Shown here in pieces: positions 7,911-16,939 of a stretch of 64,000 nt of DNA. A program made the position numbers and the translations under genes. The DNA is from Acerihabitans sp035013185 (GTDB taxonomy: Bacteria > Pseudomonadota > Gammaproteobacteria > Enterobacterales > Enterobacteriaceae). Below the pieces are notes generated by a model. It had not been told where the DNA came from, did no database searches, and saw only the letters and a list, made by a program, of their open reading frames with translations. Every line of letters starts with the position of its first letter. The stretch's first letter is position 1. The stretch covers positions 47,584-111,583 of the forward strand of contig NZ_JAYGJO010000017.1 in assembly GCF_035013185.1 (NCBI RefSeq), given 5' to 3'.

Positions 7911-8870
7911 TTAGACTAACGCCGCGAAACCGGCGCGGATCTCCTGCTCCGGCAAATCGATGCCGATAAACACCATTACGCTGGTCCGAGGTTCATCCTC
8001 CGCCCATTCACGATCCCAGTCAGCACTGTATAAGCGTTGTACCCCCTGGAATAACAAGCGGCGTGGTTCATCTTTGATCGCCAAAATGCCCTTGTAGCGC
8101 AGGAGATTATCCGCATAGGTGGCCAAGAGGTTCTCCATCATGTCCGATACGGTTGCCAGCGCCAACGGCGTGTCCAGGTTCACGACCAGAGATTTAATTC
8201 TGGTTTGCGGTGCCAATAATGGCCGGAAACGCGGTTTGGCCAACTCCAGTCGGTCATTGAGAATAAAACCATCGAGGTTGAACAACTGCGCCAACCTGAT
8301 CTGGCCATTTAATACCGTATAGACCGGAGCCCGGGCATTAATGGCGTGTAACCTTGCCAACAGTGCGTCGTTGTCAGTGGCGATATCGGTCTTGGTCAAC
8401 AAAATCCGATCGGCAAAACCCACCTGAGCCTGCGCCACAGTAAAATCAGTAAGTTGCCGATCGGCATGCACTGCGTCCACCAGGGTTATCACCCCATCAA
8501 GCAAAAAGCGCTCGCTTAACACCGGGTGGGAAAAAAAGGTTTGAATCACCGGGCCAGGGTCGGCCATGCCGGTACATTCAATCACCAGTCGGGTAAACGC
8601 CAGTTTGCCTTCGTCAATACCGGTTAATAAATCCAGCAGTGCGTTTTGCAGCTCATTGGCGCTGCTACAGCAGATACAACCGTTACTTAAGGTGGTTATC
8701 TGGGTATTACCTTCTCCCAGAATCCGGTTATCAATCGGACTTTCACCAAATTCATTTTCGATCACGGCAATTTTTTCGCCATGATTATCATGCAGGATAT
8801 GACGTAGCAGCGTGGTTTTGCCGGCGCCAAAAAAGCCGGACAGGATAGTGGCCGGCAGCGGCTTAAGCAT
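7911..8870 (-). CDS. yjiA: COG0523 family metal-binding GTPase YjiA
   Basis: This 319-residue G3E-family P-loop GTPase has Walker A GFFGAGKTT near the N-terminus, the metal-site CICC motif, a switch region ending ECTGMADPGP, and a base-recognition TKTD. Length matches E. coli YjiA (318). Family members are metallochaperone-like GTPases; the client of YjiA is unknown. It is the last gene of btsT-yjiX-yjiA, the same order as in E. coli. A GAGGG ribosome site precedes the ATG. Confidence 0.92.
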   Translation of the reverse strand: MLKPLPATILSGFFGAGKTTLLRHILHDNHGEKIAVIENEFGESPIDNRILGEGNTQITTLSNGCICCSSANELQNALLDLLTGIDEGKLAFTRLVIECTGMADPGPVIQTFFSHPVLSERFLLDGVITLVDAVHADRQLTDFTVAQAQVGFADRILLTKTDIATDNDALLARLHAINARAPVYTVLNGQIRLAQLFNLDGFILNDRLELAKPRFRPLLAPQTRIKSLVVNLDTPLALATVSDMMENLLATYADNLLRYKGILAIKDEPRRLLFQGVQRLYSADWDREWAEDEPRTSVMVFIGIDLPEQEIRAGFAALV

Positions 8871-8961
8871 GGGGAGTTCCCTCTAACGTTGGTGCGGTAA
8901 TGAGCGGGGGTCAATGCACAGGATCACCCCCCTCTTTTAAAGGTGGGTTTTCCAGCGGCCT

Positions 8962-9165
8962 TCAGCAACAGCGGAAACCGCCTTTGCCATTGCCTCCGTA
9001 ACGTGCTTCCTGACGTTCGCGGAAAAACTCCTCATAGGTCATCGCCGTCTGATCGGGATGATTAAGTGCCATATGCTGAACGTAATTATCGTAATCCGGA
9101 ATACCTACCAACATCCTGGCAGCCTGTCCCAAATATTTTCCCGCCTGTCCCAAATTGCCAAACAT
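8962..9165 (-). CDS. yjiX: YbdD/YjiX family small protein
   Basis: The 67-residue protein (MFGNLGQAGKYLGQAARML to the terminal CC) closely matches E. coli YjiX, also 67 residues. Family members always accompany CstA-type transporters and are thought to assist them. I chose ATG 9165 over the upstream in-frame start at 9216 because it gives the family length and has a CTGGAG ribosome site. It sits between btsT and yjiA. The hallmark ARYGG and terminal cysteines are present. Confidence 0.92.
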   Translation of the reverse strand: MFGNLGQAGKYLGQAARMLVGIPDYDNYVQHMALNHPDQTAMTYEEFFRERQEARYGGNGKGGFRCC

Positions 9166-9227
9166 AGGGTTTCTCCAGGTAAATGCCCGCATAATCGAAA
9201 CATTATGCTGGGCCAATGGGATAGCGC

Positions 9228-11378
9228 TTAATGGCTGGACGAGGTGATCACCCCTTCTGCCGGTGTCGCGACATACGACGATTCTTTATCGCTACGCGTG
9301 GTGTTGCCGAACGCCTTGATGGCGGTCTTAATACCATAGAATAATATACTGTATACAACAATCAGAAACAGGACACTCAGCACAGCGTTAGTGTAGTTAT
9401 TGATCACTATGTGATGCATGTTGGTAATTTGTTGCGCAGTCACCTGCGCACCGGCTTCAGCGATCCGGCGGTTATATTCATGCGCCAGGTACAAGAAACC
9501 TTCCAATTGCGGATTCTGGCTAAACAATTTCAGACCCAGCGCCCAGGTGGTACAAATCAACAACCACACGGCCGGCGTCACCGTAACCCAGATATACTTG
9601 GCCCGTTTCATTTTGATCAACACCACCGTGCCGAGGATCAGTGCTACCGCTGCCAGCATCTGATTGGAAATACCAAACAACGGCCATAAACTTTTCACGC
9701 CGCCCAAGGGGTCTACCACGCCCTGGTAAAGTAAATACCCCCACAAACCAACACAACCTGCGGTCCCGGCAATACCGGCGGGTAACGAATTAGTCTGTTT
9801 AAGGAAAGGCACAAAGTTTCCCAACAAATCCTGCAGCATAAAACGACCGGAGCGGGTACCGGCATCCAGCGCGGTCAAAATAAACAACGCTTCAAACAGG
9901 ATACCGAAGTGGTACCAGAAGCCCATATTCGCGCCGGGTATGATCTTATGGAATACATGGGCAATACCCACCGCCAGCGTCGGAGCGCCACCGGCACGGT
10001 TAAGCACCGACGGTTCGCCGATGTCCTTGGCGGTTTGCAAAATCTGATCCGGAGAGATAACAAAACCCCAGGAGCTCACTGTCGCCGCCGCATGGACAGT
10101 GACATCTTTTAACGAGGCCATGATCATAGGCGCGTCAGCCGTGCCGAGATGGTGCAGGTCCGGCATGGTGATCCCCAACGCCGCTGGCGGGGTATTCATG
10201 GCGAAATAAAGGCCAGGTTCGATAATAGACGCCGCGACCAGGGCCATAATCGCCACAAAGGATTCCATCAACATCGCGCCATAACCGATAAAACGCGCGT
10301 CTTTCTCATTGGCCAACAGTTTAGGCGTGGTGCCTGAAGCAATCAGCGCGTGGAAACCGGATACCGCACCGCAAGCGATGGTGATAAACAAAAAGGGGAA
10401 TAATGCACCTTTCCATACCGGACCGGTACCGTCGATAAATTGGGTCATCGCCGGCATTTTTAAATCGGGATTAATGATCACGATACCTACCGCCAGACCG
10501 ACGATCACCCCTATTTTCAAGAAGGTGGCCAAATAGTCGCGCGGTGCCAAAATTAACCATACCGGCAGCAATGCCGACACGAAGGCGTAGCCGATCAGCG
10601 TATAAGTGATGGTGGTATCTTTAAACGTCAGCGCAGGTCCCCAATAGGGATCATGGGCAATCACGCCGCCAAACCAGATGGCCAGCAACAGTAAGAGCAC
10701 CCCGATCACCGACACCTCGCCCACCCGTCCCGGACGCAGGAAGCGCATATAAATCCCCATAAACAGGGCAATAGGCACGGTAGCACAAACGGTAAAGACA
10801 CCCCACGGGCTTTCCGCCAGCGCTTTAACCACGATCAGGGCCAGCACTGCCAGAATAATGATCATAATCAGGAAACAACCAAAGAGCGCGATGGTGCCGG
10901 GTACCGGCCCCATCTCCTCTTTGATCATTTCACCGAGGGAAACCCCATTGCGCCGGGTAGACATAAACAGCACGATAAAATCCTGTACCGCACCGGCGAC
11001 CACCACACCCGCCAATATCCACATTGTGCCCGGCAGATAACCCATCTGCGCCGCCAGCACCGGGCCTACCAATGGGCCAGCCCCGGCAATCGCCGCAAAA
11101 TGATGGCCAAACAGCACATTTTTATTGGTGGGAACATAGTTCAGACCGTCGTTATTCACTACCGCCGGCGTGGCGCGAGAGCCATCCAGACCCATGACGC
11201 GAGTGGCGATATACAAACTGTAGTAACGATAGGCCACCAGATAAACCGCGATTGCGGATACCACAATCCACATGGCACTGACGTGTTCACCACGACGCAG
11301 CGCCACCACGCCAAGACAACACGCGCCGATCAGGCCGATAATGAGCCAGGGTATATGCTTAAGGAGATTATTTTTCAT
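9228..11378 (-). CDS. btsT: Pyruvate/H+ symporter BtsT (CstA family)
   Basis: The 716-residue polytopic membrane protein is the same length as E. coli BtsT/YjiY and nearly colinear throughout (ALRRGEHVSAMW, NDGLNYVPTNKNVLFGHHFAAIAGAGPLVGP). BtsT imports pyruvate and is normally induced by the BtsSR two-component system. It heads the btsT-yjiX-yjiA operon. The match to BtsT is stronger than to the paralogue CstA, which is shorter. The 5' leader carries a perfect hairpin at 11401-11419; no BtsSR genes are present in the window. Confidence 0.94.
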   Translation of the reverse strand: MKNNLLKHIPWLIIGLIGACCLGVVALRRGEHVSAMWIVVSAIAVYLVAYRYYSLYIATRVMGLDGSRATPAVVNNDGLNYVPTNKNVLFGHHFAAIAGAGPLVGPVLAAQMGYLPGTMWILAGVVVAGAVQDFIVLFMSTRRNGVSLGEMIKEEMGPVPGTIALFGCFLIMIIILAVLALIVVKALAESPWGVFTVCATVPIALFMGIYMRFLRPGRVGEVSVIGVLLLLLAIWFGGVIAHDPYWGPALTFKDTTITYTLIGYAFVSALLPVWLILAPRDYLATFLKIGVIVGLAVGIVIINPDLKMPAMTQFIDGTGPVWKGALFPFLFITIACGAVSGFHALIASGTTPKLLANEKDARFIGYGAMLMESFVAIMALVAASIIEPGLYFAMNTPPAALGITMPDLHHLGTADAPMIMASLKDVTVHAAATVSSWGFVISPDQILQTAKDIGEPSVLNRAGGAPTLAVGIAHVFHKIIPGANMGFWYHFGILFEALFILTALDAGTRSGRFMLQDLLGNFVPFLKQTNSLPAGIAGTAGCVGLWGYLLYQGVVDPLGGVKSLWPLFGISNQMLAAVALILGTVVLIKMKRAKYIWVTVTPAVWLLICTTWALGLKLFSQNPQLEGFLYLAHEYNRRIAEAGAQVTAQQITNMHHIVINNYTNAVLSVLFLIVVYSILFYGIKTAIKAFGNTTRSDKESSYVATPAEGVITSSSH

Positions 11379-11400
11379 TATGTTTAGGTCCGTAGGGATA

Positions 11401-11419
11401 CATAGAGTCGTACTCTATG
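11401..11419. promoter_or_regulatory. Inverted repeat in btsT leader
   Basis: CATAGAG-TCGTA-CTCTATG is a perfect 7-bp inverted repeat with a 5-bp spacer, 23 bp upstream of the btsT ATG. It could be an operator or an mRNA hairpin close to the ribosome site; nothing here decides between them. Confidence 0.4.
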
Positions 11420-11520
11420 CTGACCAACAGGTAAACCCAGAGGATTTTACCTTAGCGGTCATATATACGGATAAGTGGTTAAATAGCCGCACCAGCGGTT
11501 TTTATTGCAGCGCTATAGAA

Positions 11521-12219
11521 TCAAGCTTGTGGCCGTTGTTTGACCCGGGGGGATAAATTATGGTGAACCTGAGGTGCACATTCCAACGCCGCCTGCACAA
11601 TAGGTCGCGCCCAGTCGGGTATGGTCATCAGTGCCGACACATCGTCCGCAGGGGGGAAGACTACCTTGCCATGCGCCATCTCCAGCAGCAACCTCGGATC
11701 CGGGATATTGTCCCCGGCAACCGCGTCAGTACTGTTATCAAACACCTGTAAATGCGTCAGCGTCGGCAGCAATTTGATAAGGTTGGCACGCGAACTGTCC
11801 CAGCGTGTGCGGATTTTGTGCTCCGGTATGTCATGACCGCCATGGGCCACACGCAGTTTTACCCGCTGCAGATGCTGTTCCGGTGTTTGCAAACCGCAAA
11901 ACAGCATGACGACATCATGTGTCTGTTTTGCCAGCGCCAATAGCCTGTGGATAGTGTTGCCACCGAGTGTGGTTTCAAAAGCAAAGTTAGTGCGGGCATC
12001 CAGCGCGGCTTGTAGCTGTGCGACCCCATGTGCCCAAGCGCGCCCATTGGCCTCACTGAGTTCAAGCCCGAGTTGGTTAACCAATTCACGGGCATAAGCA
12101 TCCGGATTAAACCATGACAGTCCATGTTGGGTTACAATGGCACCACCCACGGAGCTTTTACCGCCGCCGTTGACGCCGGCCAATACAAAAATAAACGGCT
12201 TCCGTTCCGTTGCTGGCAT
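11521..12219 (-). CDS. Zeta-toxin-like P-loop kinase
   Basis: The 232-residue P-loop protein has Walker A GVNGGGKSS at residues 15-23, WFNPDAYARE (the zeta-type NPD segment), FAFETTLGG and a later basic RTRWDSSRANL segment. Together these resemble zeta toxins, which phosphorylate UDP-N-acetylglucosamine to block cell-wall synthesis. Its start codon shares a base with the stop of the upstream gene (TGATG), so translation is coupled to a Phd-like antitoxin. A zeta-type toxin normally pairs with an epsilon-type partner, so this combination is unusual. A non-toxic small-molecule kinase cannot be excluded. Confidence 0.75.
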   Translation of the reverse strand: MPATERKPFIFVLAGVNGGGKSSVGGAIVTQHGLSWFNPDAYARELVNQLGLELSEANGRAWAHGVAQLQAALDARTNFAFETTLGGNTIHRLLALAKQTHDVVMLFCGLQTPEQHLQRVKLRVAHGGHDIPEHKIRTRWDSSRANLIKLLPTLTHLQVFDNSTDAVAGDNIPDPRLLLEMAHGKVVFPPADDVSALMTIPDWARPIVQAALECAPQVHHNLSPRVKQRPQA

Positions 12220-12566
12220 CAGTACGATTCTCCCGCCTTGGGCCGCCTCTTAAGCTGGCCTTTTGCTGCGAATAATGCATCCACTCGCTCGGCAGCACCG
12301 GTCTCATTGAGGACCGCCAACCGCGCATTGAAACGTTCTGCCAGCTCGTCTACTACCGTTTTTTCCTGGGCATTGACCCGATCTAAGGCCGCCGCCAACC
12401 TACGATAGGTCTCGATATCCAGCATGACCATTTCCACCACCGAGTGATTGGTAATGGCCACCGAGCCGGCTTGATGGACCAACCGCACCACATCGCCCCA
12501 TTTGTTCTTAACCTGCGTCGCATTTTGGCGCGGTAAATCATCAACGTTAAGCAACCCGGCGTTCAT
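12219..12566 (-). CDS. Phd/YefM-like antitoxin
   Basis: The 115-residue protein resembles Phd/YefM antitoxins. Its N-terminal half carries a Phd-like domain (NKWGDVVRLVHQAGSVAITNHSVVEMVMLDIETY), which normally dimerises and binds DNA. A charged, probably disordered C-terminal tail would neutralise the toxin. A GGGGATG ribosome site precedes ATG 12566. Its stop overlaps the start of the zeta-like kinase gene, the usual antitoxin-first arrangement. Autoregulation is expected from the family. It is longer than typical Phd (about 73-90 residues), with the extra length in the C-terminal half. Confidence 0.78.
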   Translation of the reverse strand: MNAGLLNVDDLPRQNATQVKNKWGDVVRLVHQAGSVAITNHSVVEMVMLDIETYRRLAAALDRVNAQEKTVVDELAERFNARLAVLNETGAAERVDALFAAKGQLKRRPKAGESY

Positions 12567-12707
12567 GGTACATCCCCATTAATGGCTAATATAGCTATTA
12601 TGGCAAAAATAACGCGACTTGGCGAGCGACTTAGGATTGCGCGGTTGGACGGCAAACAGGGTATAGGACGCAACAAACCGGCCGACCATCACCGGTCTGT
12701 TGGTCGA

Positions 12708-13232
12708 TTATTTTATCACCGCGCAGGCGATGCGATCCCCCGCGCCGCCGATAGGTTGGCTTTGATAATCGTCTGGGTTGGCATGAATAATCACCGAGGC
12801 ACCATCACCGTCGAGCAATGCCGGACGTTCGCGACCAGGATAAACCGAGACCAACGTTGAATAAATTTCCGCATTGATTTTGCCATCGGCTCCGGCGTAA
12901 ACATTGGTCAAGTCGCCGTCATCGTTCGCGTTAGCGTTTAACAGCCCATGCACTACCGACGTCATGGCATGGACATGACCGCCGGCATCTTTAAATTTAT
13001 TGTTAGCGTCACATACGCCCTTTTCATGAAAATGAATCCCATGCCAGCCCTGAGGAAAACCATTGGCCTCGAGGCGCAAAATCACCCCTTTAGCGGCCTC
13101 AGTCAGGGTGATTTTGCCCACATTCTTACCATTGAGTCCCACCAGATCAAGGGTACGTACCACCGGCTGAGCTTGTGCCCAAGCCATATTGGCGCTTAAT
13201 ATCGCCGCTACACAAAATAACGTTCGCCGCAT
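12708..13232 (-). CDS. sodC: Periplasmic Cu/Zn superoxide dismutase
   Basis: The 174-residue precursor has a signal peptide (MRRTLFCVAAILSANMAWA, cleavage near residue 19). It carries the SodC copper/zinc ligands in GWHGIHFHEKG, DAGGHVHAM and VIIHANPDD. The disulphide cysteines lie in GVCDANN and RIACAVI, and the GGAGDRIACAVI signature ends the protein. It converts superoxide to peroxide in the periplasm. A clear AGGAG ribosome site precedes the ATG. It appears monocistronic. Confidence 0.95.
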   Translation of the reverse strand: MRRTLFCVAAILSANMAWAQAQPVVRTLDLVGLNGKNVGKITLTEAAKGVILRLEANGFPQGWHGIHFHEKGVCDANNKFKDAGGHVHAMTSVVHGLLNANANDDGDLTNVYAGADGKINAEIYSTLVSVYPGRERPALLDGDGASVIIHANPDDYQSQPIGGAGDRIACAVIK

Positions 13233-13409
13233 GAATAACTCCTGTCAATCTAGGCCAAAAGAAATACCGCCCTGTTGCTGCCCCCGTCGCATACCACAAA
13301 GCTCACAGGACACTGGAGTAATAAAGGGACCCTATTACCACGTCATGAAAATGATAGCCGGTTAGAGTGGATTGGTTCCAACTTATATCGTCGGTTTGGT
13401 ACCTAGTCG

Positions 13410-13431
13410 GGGGGTATTTACCAATACCCCC
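13410..13431. repeat. GC-rich perfect hairpin in sodC/DUF3309 gap
   Basis: GGGGGTAT and ATACCCCC form a perfect 8-bp stem with a 6-base loop. There is no T-run on either side, so it is not a classic terminator. It lies between two leftward genes. The rest of 13233-13524 shows no credible gene. Confidence 0.4.
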
Positions 13432-13524
13432 TTGACGTCCTGCAGCGCATCCAGCGCAGATTTTACGGGTAACATTGGTCACAACGATTGCATGTTATCG
13501 TCGAGGACCAAACTTATCGCAGCG

Positions 13525-13683
13525 TCAGATACGACCCAATAGCACCAAAATGAGTAAAATAACCACCACGATGCCCAGGGTACCACTCGGATAATAGCCC
13601 CAGTTGCGGCTATGAGGCCAGCTTGGAAATGCACCAATTAATAAAAGAATTAATATAATCAGAATAATTGTGCCGATACCCAT
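13525..13683 (-). CDS. DUF3309 family small membrane protein
   Basis: The 52-residue peptide has two hydrophobic stretches around a conserved PSWPHSRNWGYYPSG core and ends LLGRI, the signature of DUF3309. ATG 13683 was chosen because the family begins there and AGAGG lies 7 bases before it; an in-frame start at 13713 adds ten charged residues. Function is unknown. It stands alone between sodC and pta. The 13684-13908 gap is AT-rich without a gene. Confidence 0.75.
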   Translation of the reverse strand: MGIGTIILIILILLLIGAFPSWPHSRNWGYYPSGTLGIVVVILLILVLLGRI

Positions 13684-13908
13684 GGGAAAACCTCTATGTT
13701 TATTAACCTTCACACCCGCAACTAAACATGCAGGATATAAGCAAAATCTAAGTGAAAATACCCGTTCGGTATTTTTGATATAAATTAAGTATAGTTAGTA
13801 AATGCAGGCTTTCCGGATTATTTTTAAAACGGAGATCCACCACAAATCTTACGCTAAAGAGCAGATGCATGGCTGGCCGGATTAATCTGGTCCGCATGGG
13901 TCTCTCGC

Positions 13909-16053
13909 TCAGGTTGCCAACTGGGACGACTGGATGGCGGTAAGCGCAATGGTATAGACGATGTCATCCACCAACGCGCCGCGTGACAGGTCGTTTACCG
14001 GTTTGCTCAGTCCTTGCAGCATCGGTCCAATGGACACCAGCGCGGCGGAACGCTGTACCGCCTTGTAGGTCGTATTGCCCGTATTCAGATCGGGGAAAAT
14101 AAACACCGTAGCCCGCCCAGCCACTGGCGAATCCGGGGCCTTGGTTTTTGCAACGTCAGCCATAATGGCGGCGTCATACTGTAGCGGACCGTCAATCATC
14201 AAATCTGGCCGCCTGGCCTGAGCCAACCGGGTGGCTTCACGCACCTTCTCCACGTCGCTGCCGGAACCAGAGGTCCCGGTGGAATAGGAGATCATCGCCA
14301 CCCGAGGTTCAATGCCAAAGGCGATGGCCGATTCCGCAGACTGAATGGCAATTTCAGCCAGTTGTTGCGGATTGGGGTCCGCATTGATAGCACAGTCGCC
14401 ATACACCAGCACCTGATCCGGTAGCAGCATAAAAAACACCGATGAGATCAGCGAATTGCCGGCGGCAGGCTTAATTAACTGCAGCGCCGGCCCGATAGTA
14501 TTGGTGGTGGTATGCTGCGCACCGGACACCAGACCGTCCACCTCACCGAGCTCAAGCATCAAGGTGCCTAGCAGTACATTATCCTCCAACTGCTGGCGGG
14601 CAATCAGTTCGGTCATGCCTTTGCTGCGTTGCAGTTCAACCAATCGGGCGCTATATCGTGCCTGGATGAGTGACGGATCGACAATCTCTATCCCCTTCCC
14701 CAAGATCACGCCCTGGGCTGTCGCCACGCGACGAATCTCATCCGGACAGCCCAACAAGACGCAGCGTGCGATGCCGCGCTCAGCACAGATTGACGCCGCG
14801 CGGATAGTGCGGGGTTCCTCCCCTTCGGGCAACACAATGCGCTTGCCTGCGCGCCGGGCCATTTCGGTCAGTTGATAACGAAACGCTGGTGGCGACAGCA
14901 AACGCGGGCCCTCGGCGGCGGCGCTAAGGGAGTGGATCCACTGCGGGTCAATAAAGTTGGCCATATAATCGTGCAGTTTTTCCACCCGCTGACGATCATC
15001 CGCCGGCACCGCCAGATTGAAATTCTGCAGGTTAAGCGAGGTTTGCCAGGTATTGGTCGTCACCATCAGCACCGGTAACCCGGCCTGAAATGCCCGCTGG
15101 CACAGCCTGGCGATGGAGGGGGCAATGTCATAGCCGCCGGTCAGTAGTATGGCACCGATATCCACCCCATTCATGACCGCCAAGCTGGCGGCCACCAGCA
15201 CTTCAGGCCGATCGGCACAGGTGACCAGCAGTGAGCCGGGGCGAAAATGATCGACCATACCGGTCAAGCCCCGCGCGCAGAAAATGACGGAGGTGACCCG
15301 CCGGGTCTCGAGATCGCCGGCATTCACGATGCGGGCGTTAAGGTGCCTGGCCATATCGATAACGCGGGTGGCGATAAGATCAGAACACCAAGGAATGCAG
15401 CCAAGAACCGGCAATGGGCTTTGGTCAAAGGAGGGCAACGATTCAGTCGGCTCAGCGTCGCCATCGCCATCCTGATCAAAAATATCCGAAAGATCGGGCC
15501 GGGGCCGGCCCTGATCGTCGAGCGGGGCATTGAGTTTATTGACGATCACCCCGGTAATGGCCCGGTTACGGCGCCCACCAAAATTGGCCCGCGCCAGTTC
15601 CAGCCGCTCGGCAAACTGCGCCGGTGTGTGGGTGCCCAGCGTGGTAACAAAAACAATTTCTGCCTGCAAGGTTTTGGCAATATCGTAGTTCAGCGCATTG
15701 GCGAACTGATGGCGCCGGGTCAGCATCAATCCTTCAATCAGCACCACCTGCGCGCCGCGTAGGTTGGCGTGATAACGCGCGACGATCTCCTCCATTAACA
15801 GGGCCTGCTGGTTAGAACCCAGCAGTGTTTCCACATAACTCATATCCAGCGGTTGCGCAACGGGGATGCTGGAATTGGCGCTGACAATAGCTGTGGTTTG
15901 ATCCGGATGCGCGCAGCCGTCACGCTGCTGAGCGATAGGTTTATATACGCTTAAGCGTACCCCTTCCCGTTCCATGGCCCTGATGACGCCCAGGCTGACG
16001 CTGGAAAGGCCGACGCTGACGTCGGTGGGAATCAACATAATCGTCCGTGCCAC
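13909..16053 (-). CDS. pta: Phosphate acetyltransferase
   Basis: The 714-residue enzyme interconverts acetyl-CoA and acetyl phosphate. I start it at GTG 16053 (VARTIMLIPTD) because this gives exactly the E. coli Pta length, is preceded by GAGGG, and makes the first residues align with MSRIIML. The N-terminal P-loop-like/DRTGG region and the C-terminal PTA_PTB catalytic domain (from about residue 390, LPEGEEPRT; VFIFPDLNTGNTTYK) are both present. Two oddities: ackA, usually just upstream, is not here (btuE is instead), and the conserved Arg of NTIRP is Gly (NTIGPALQ). It may be a second, diverged copy. Confidence 0.92.
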   Translation of the reverse strand: MARTIMLIPTDVSVGLSSVSLGVIRAMEREGVRLSVYKPIAQQRDGCAHPDQTTAIVSANSSIPVAQPLDMSYVETLLGSNQQALLMEEIVARYHANLRGAQVVLIEGLMLTRRHQFANALNYDIAKTLQAEIVFVTTLGTHTPAQFAERLELARANFGGRRNRAITGVIVNKLNAPLDDQGRPRPDLSDIFDQDGDGDAEPTESLPSFDQSPLPVLGCIPWCSDLIATRVIDMARHLNARIVNAGDLETRRVTSVIFCARGLTGMVDHFRPGSLLVTCADRPEVLVAASLAVMNGVDIGAILLTGGYDIAPSIARLCQRAFQAGLPVLMVTTNTWQTSLNLQNFNLAVPADDRQRVEKLHDYMANFIDPQWIHSLSAAAEGPRLLSPPAFRYQLTEMARRAGKRIVLPEGEEPRTIRAASICAERGIARCVLLGCPDEIRRVATAQGVILGKGIEIVDPSLIQARYSARLVELQRSKGMTELIARQQLEDNVLLGTLMLELGEVDGLVSGAQHTTTNTIGPALQLIKPAAGNSLISSVFFMLLPDQVLVYGDCAINADPNPQQLAEIAIQSAESAIAFGIEPRVAMISYSTGTSGSGSDVEKVREATRLAQARRPDLMIDGPLQYDAAIMADVAKTKAPDSPVAGRATVFIFPDLNTGNTTYKAVQRSAALVSIGPMLQGLSKPVNDLSRGALVDDIVYTIALTAIQSSQLAT

Positions 16054-16227
16054 GGTATAACCCTCATGCCATAATGAAAAACGCGAAGCCAGGTTCCACC
16101 ATGGCACATGCGCGCTTCGCGCCACAGCAGAATATCATCTAGCGACTAAAACGTTATTCTGCCAGAGAAGCACTACACGCACTGGGATATACCGCGTAAA
16201 AATGATGATAGGATTCAACTGTCTTGA

Positions 16228-16770
16228 TCAGTTCAGCGCAGCGTCAAGGGCCACGATCAGGCGCGGATCGTCGGCGGTAACGTCCGGTGCGAAGCGCGCA
16301 ATCACTTTACCGTGCCGGTTGATGAGAAATTTTTCAAAGTTCCACAGTACATCCTGGCGGTTGGTAGGATCAACACCGTAGCCTTTCAGGCGCTCACGAA
16401 ACGGGCCTTCGCCGATGGCCACCGGTTGTGCGGCGGTGAGCTGCGCATAAAGTGGATGCTGATCGTCGCCCAATACCGAAATTTTGGAAAACATAGGGAA
16501 ATGGACATCAAAGTTGACCGAACAGAACTCACTGATTTCAGTATCGGTGCCAGGTTCTTGACCTTTAAAGTTATTGGCGGGAAATCCCAGCACCTCCAGC
16601 CCGCTAGCGTGCCGATCCTGATATAACTTTTCCAGATCGTTATACTGCGGCGTGAGACCGCATTTCGAGGCCACGTTGACAACCAGCAATACTTTACCGC
16701 GATACGCAGCCAGGCTGCCGAGGGTGCCGTCGATTTTTGTCAGGGGAATATCATAAATGGACTCAGACAT
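16228..16770 (-). CDS. btuE: Glutathione/thioredoxin peroxidase BtuE-like
   Basis: The 180-residue protein of the glutathione peroxidase fold has the peroxidatic Cys in NVASKCGLTPQY, a GFPANNF motif and WNFEKFLI, which supplies the catalytic Trp and Asn. Length agrees with E. coli BtuE (183). Enzymes of this kind use thioredoxin to reduce peroxides. In this copy the Cys of the common FPCNQF motif is Ala, so the resolving Cys is probably the one in ISEFCSVNF. An AGGA ribosome site precedes the ATG. Cytoplasmic, no signal peptide. Neighbours give no operon clue. Confidence 0.88.
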   Translation of the reverse strand: MSESIYDIPLTKIDGTLGSLAAYRGKVLLVVNVASKCGLTPQYNDLEKLYQDRHASGLEVLGFPANNFKGQEPGTDTEISEFCSVNFDVHFPMFSKISVLGDDQHPLYAQLTAAQPVAIGEGPFRERLKGYGVDPTNRQDVLWNFEKFLINRHGKVIARFAPDVTADDPRLIVALDAALN

Positions 16771-16939
16771 GAATTATCCTTTGATCAACGTAAGTGGGAT
16801 ACCGGCAACGTAACGTGCAGTATGGTGGGTATCGTACAATAACCCGCCTGGCCGGCGATGCCGGACCACTACGACAATAGCGCGCCCGCTGCCCCGGCGC
16901 AACATGGCCGCGGCGGGCGCTAGCGCAACAAGGCCCGGC

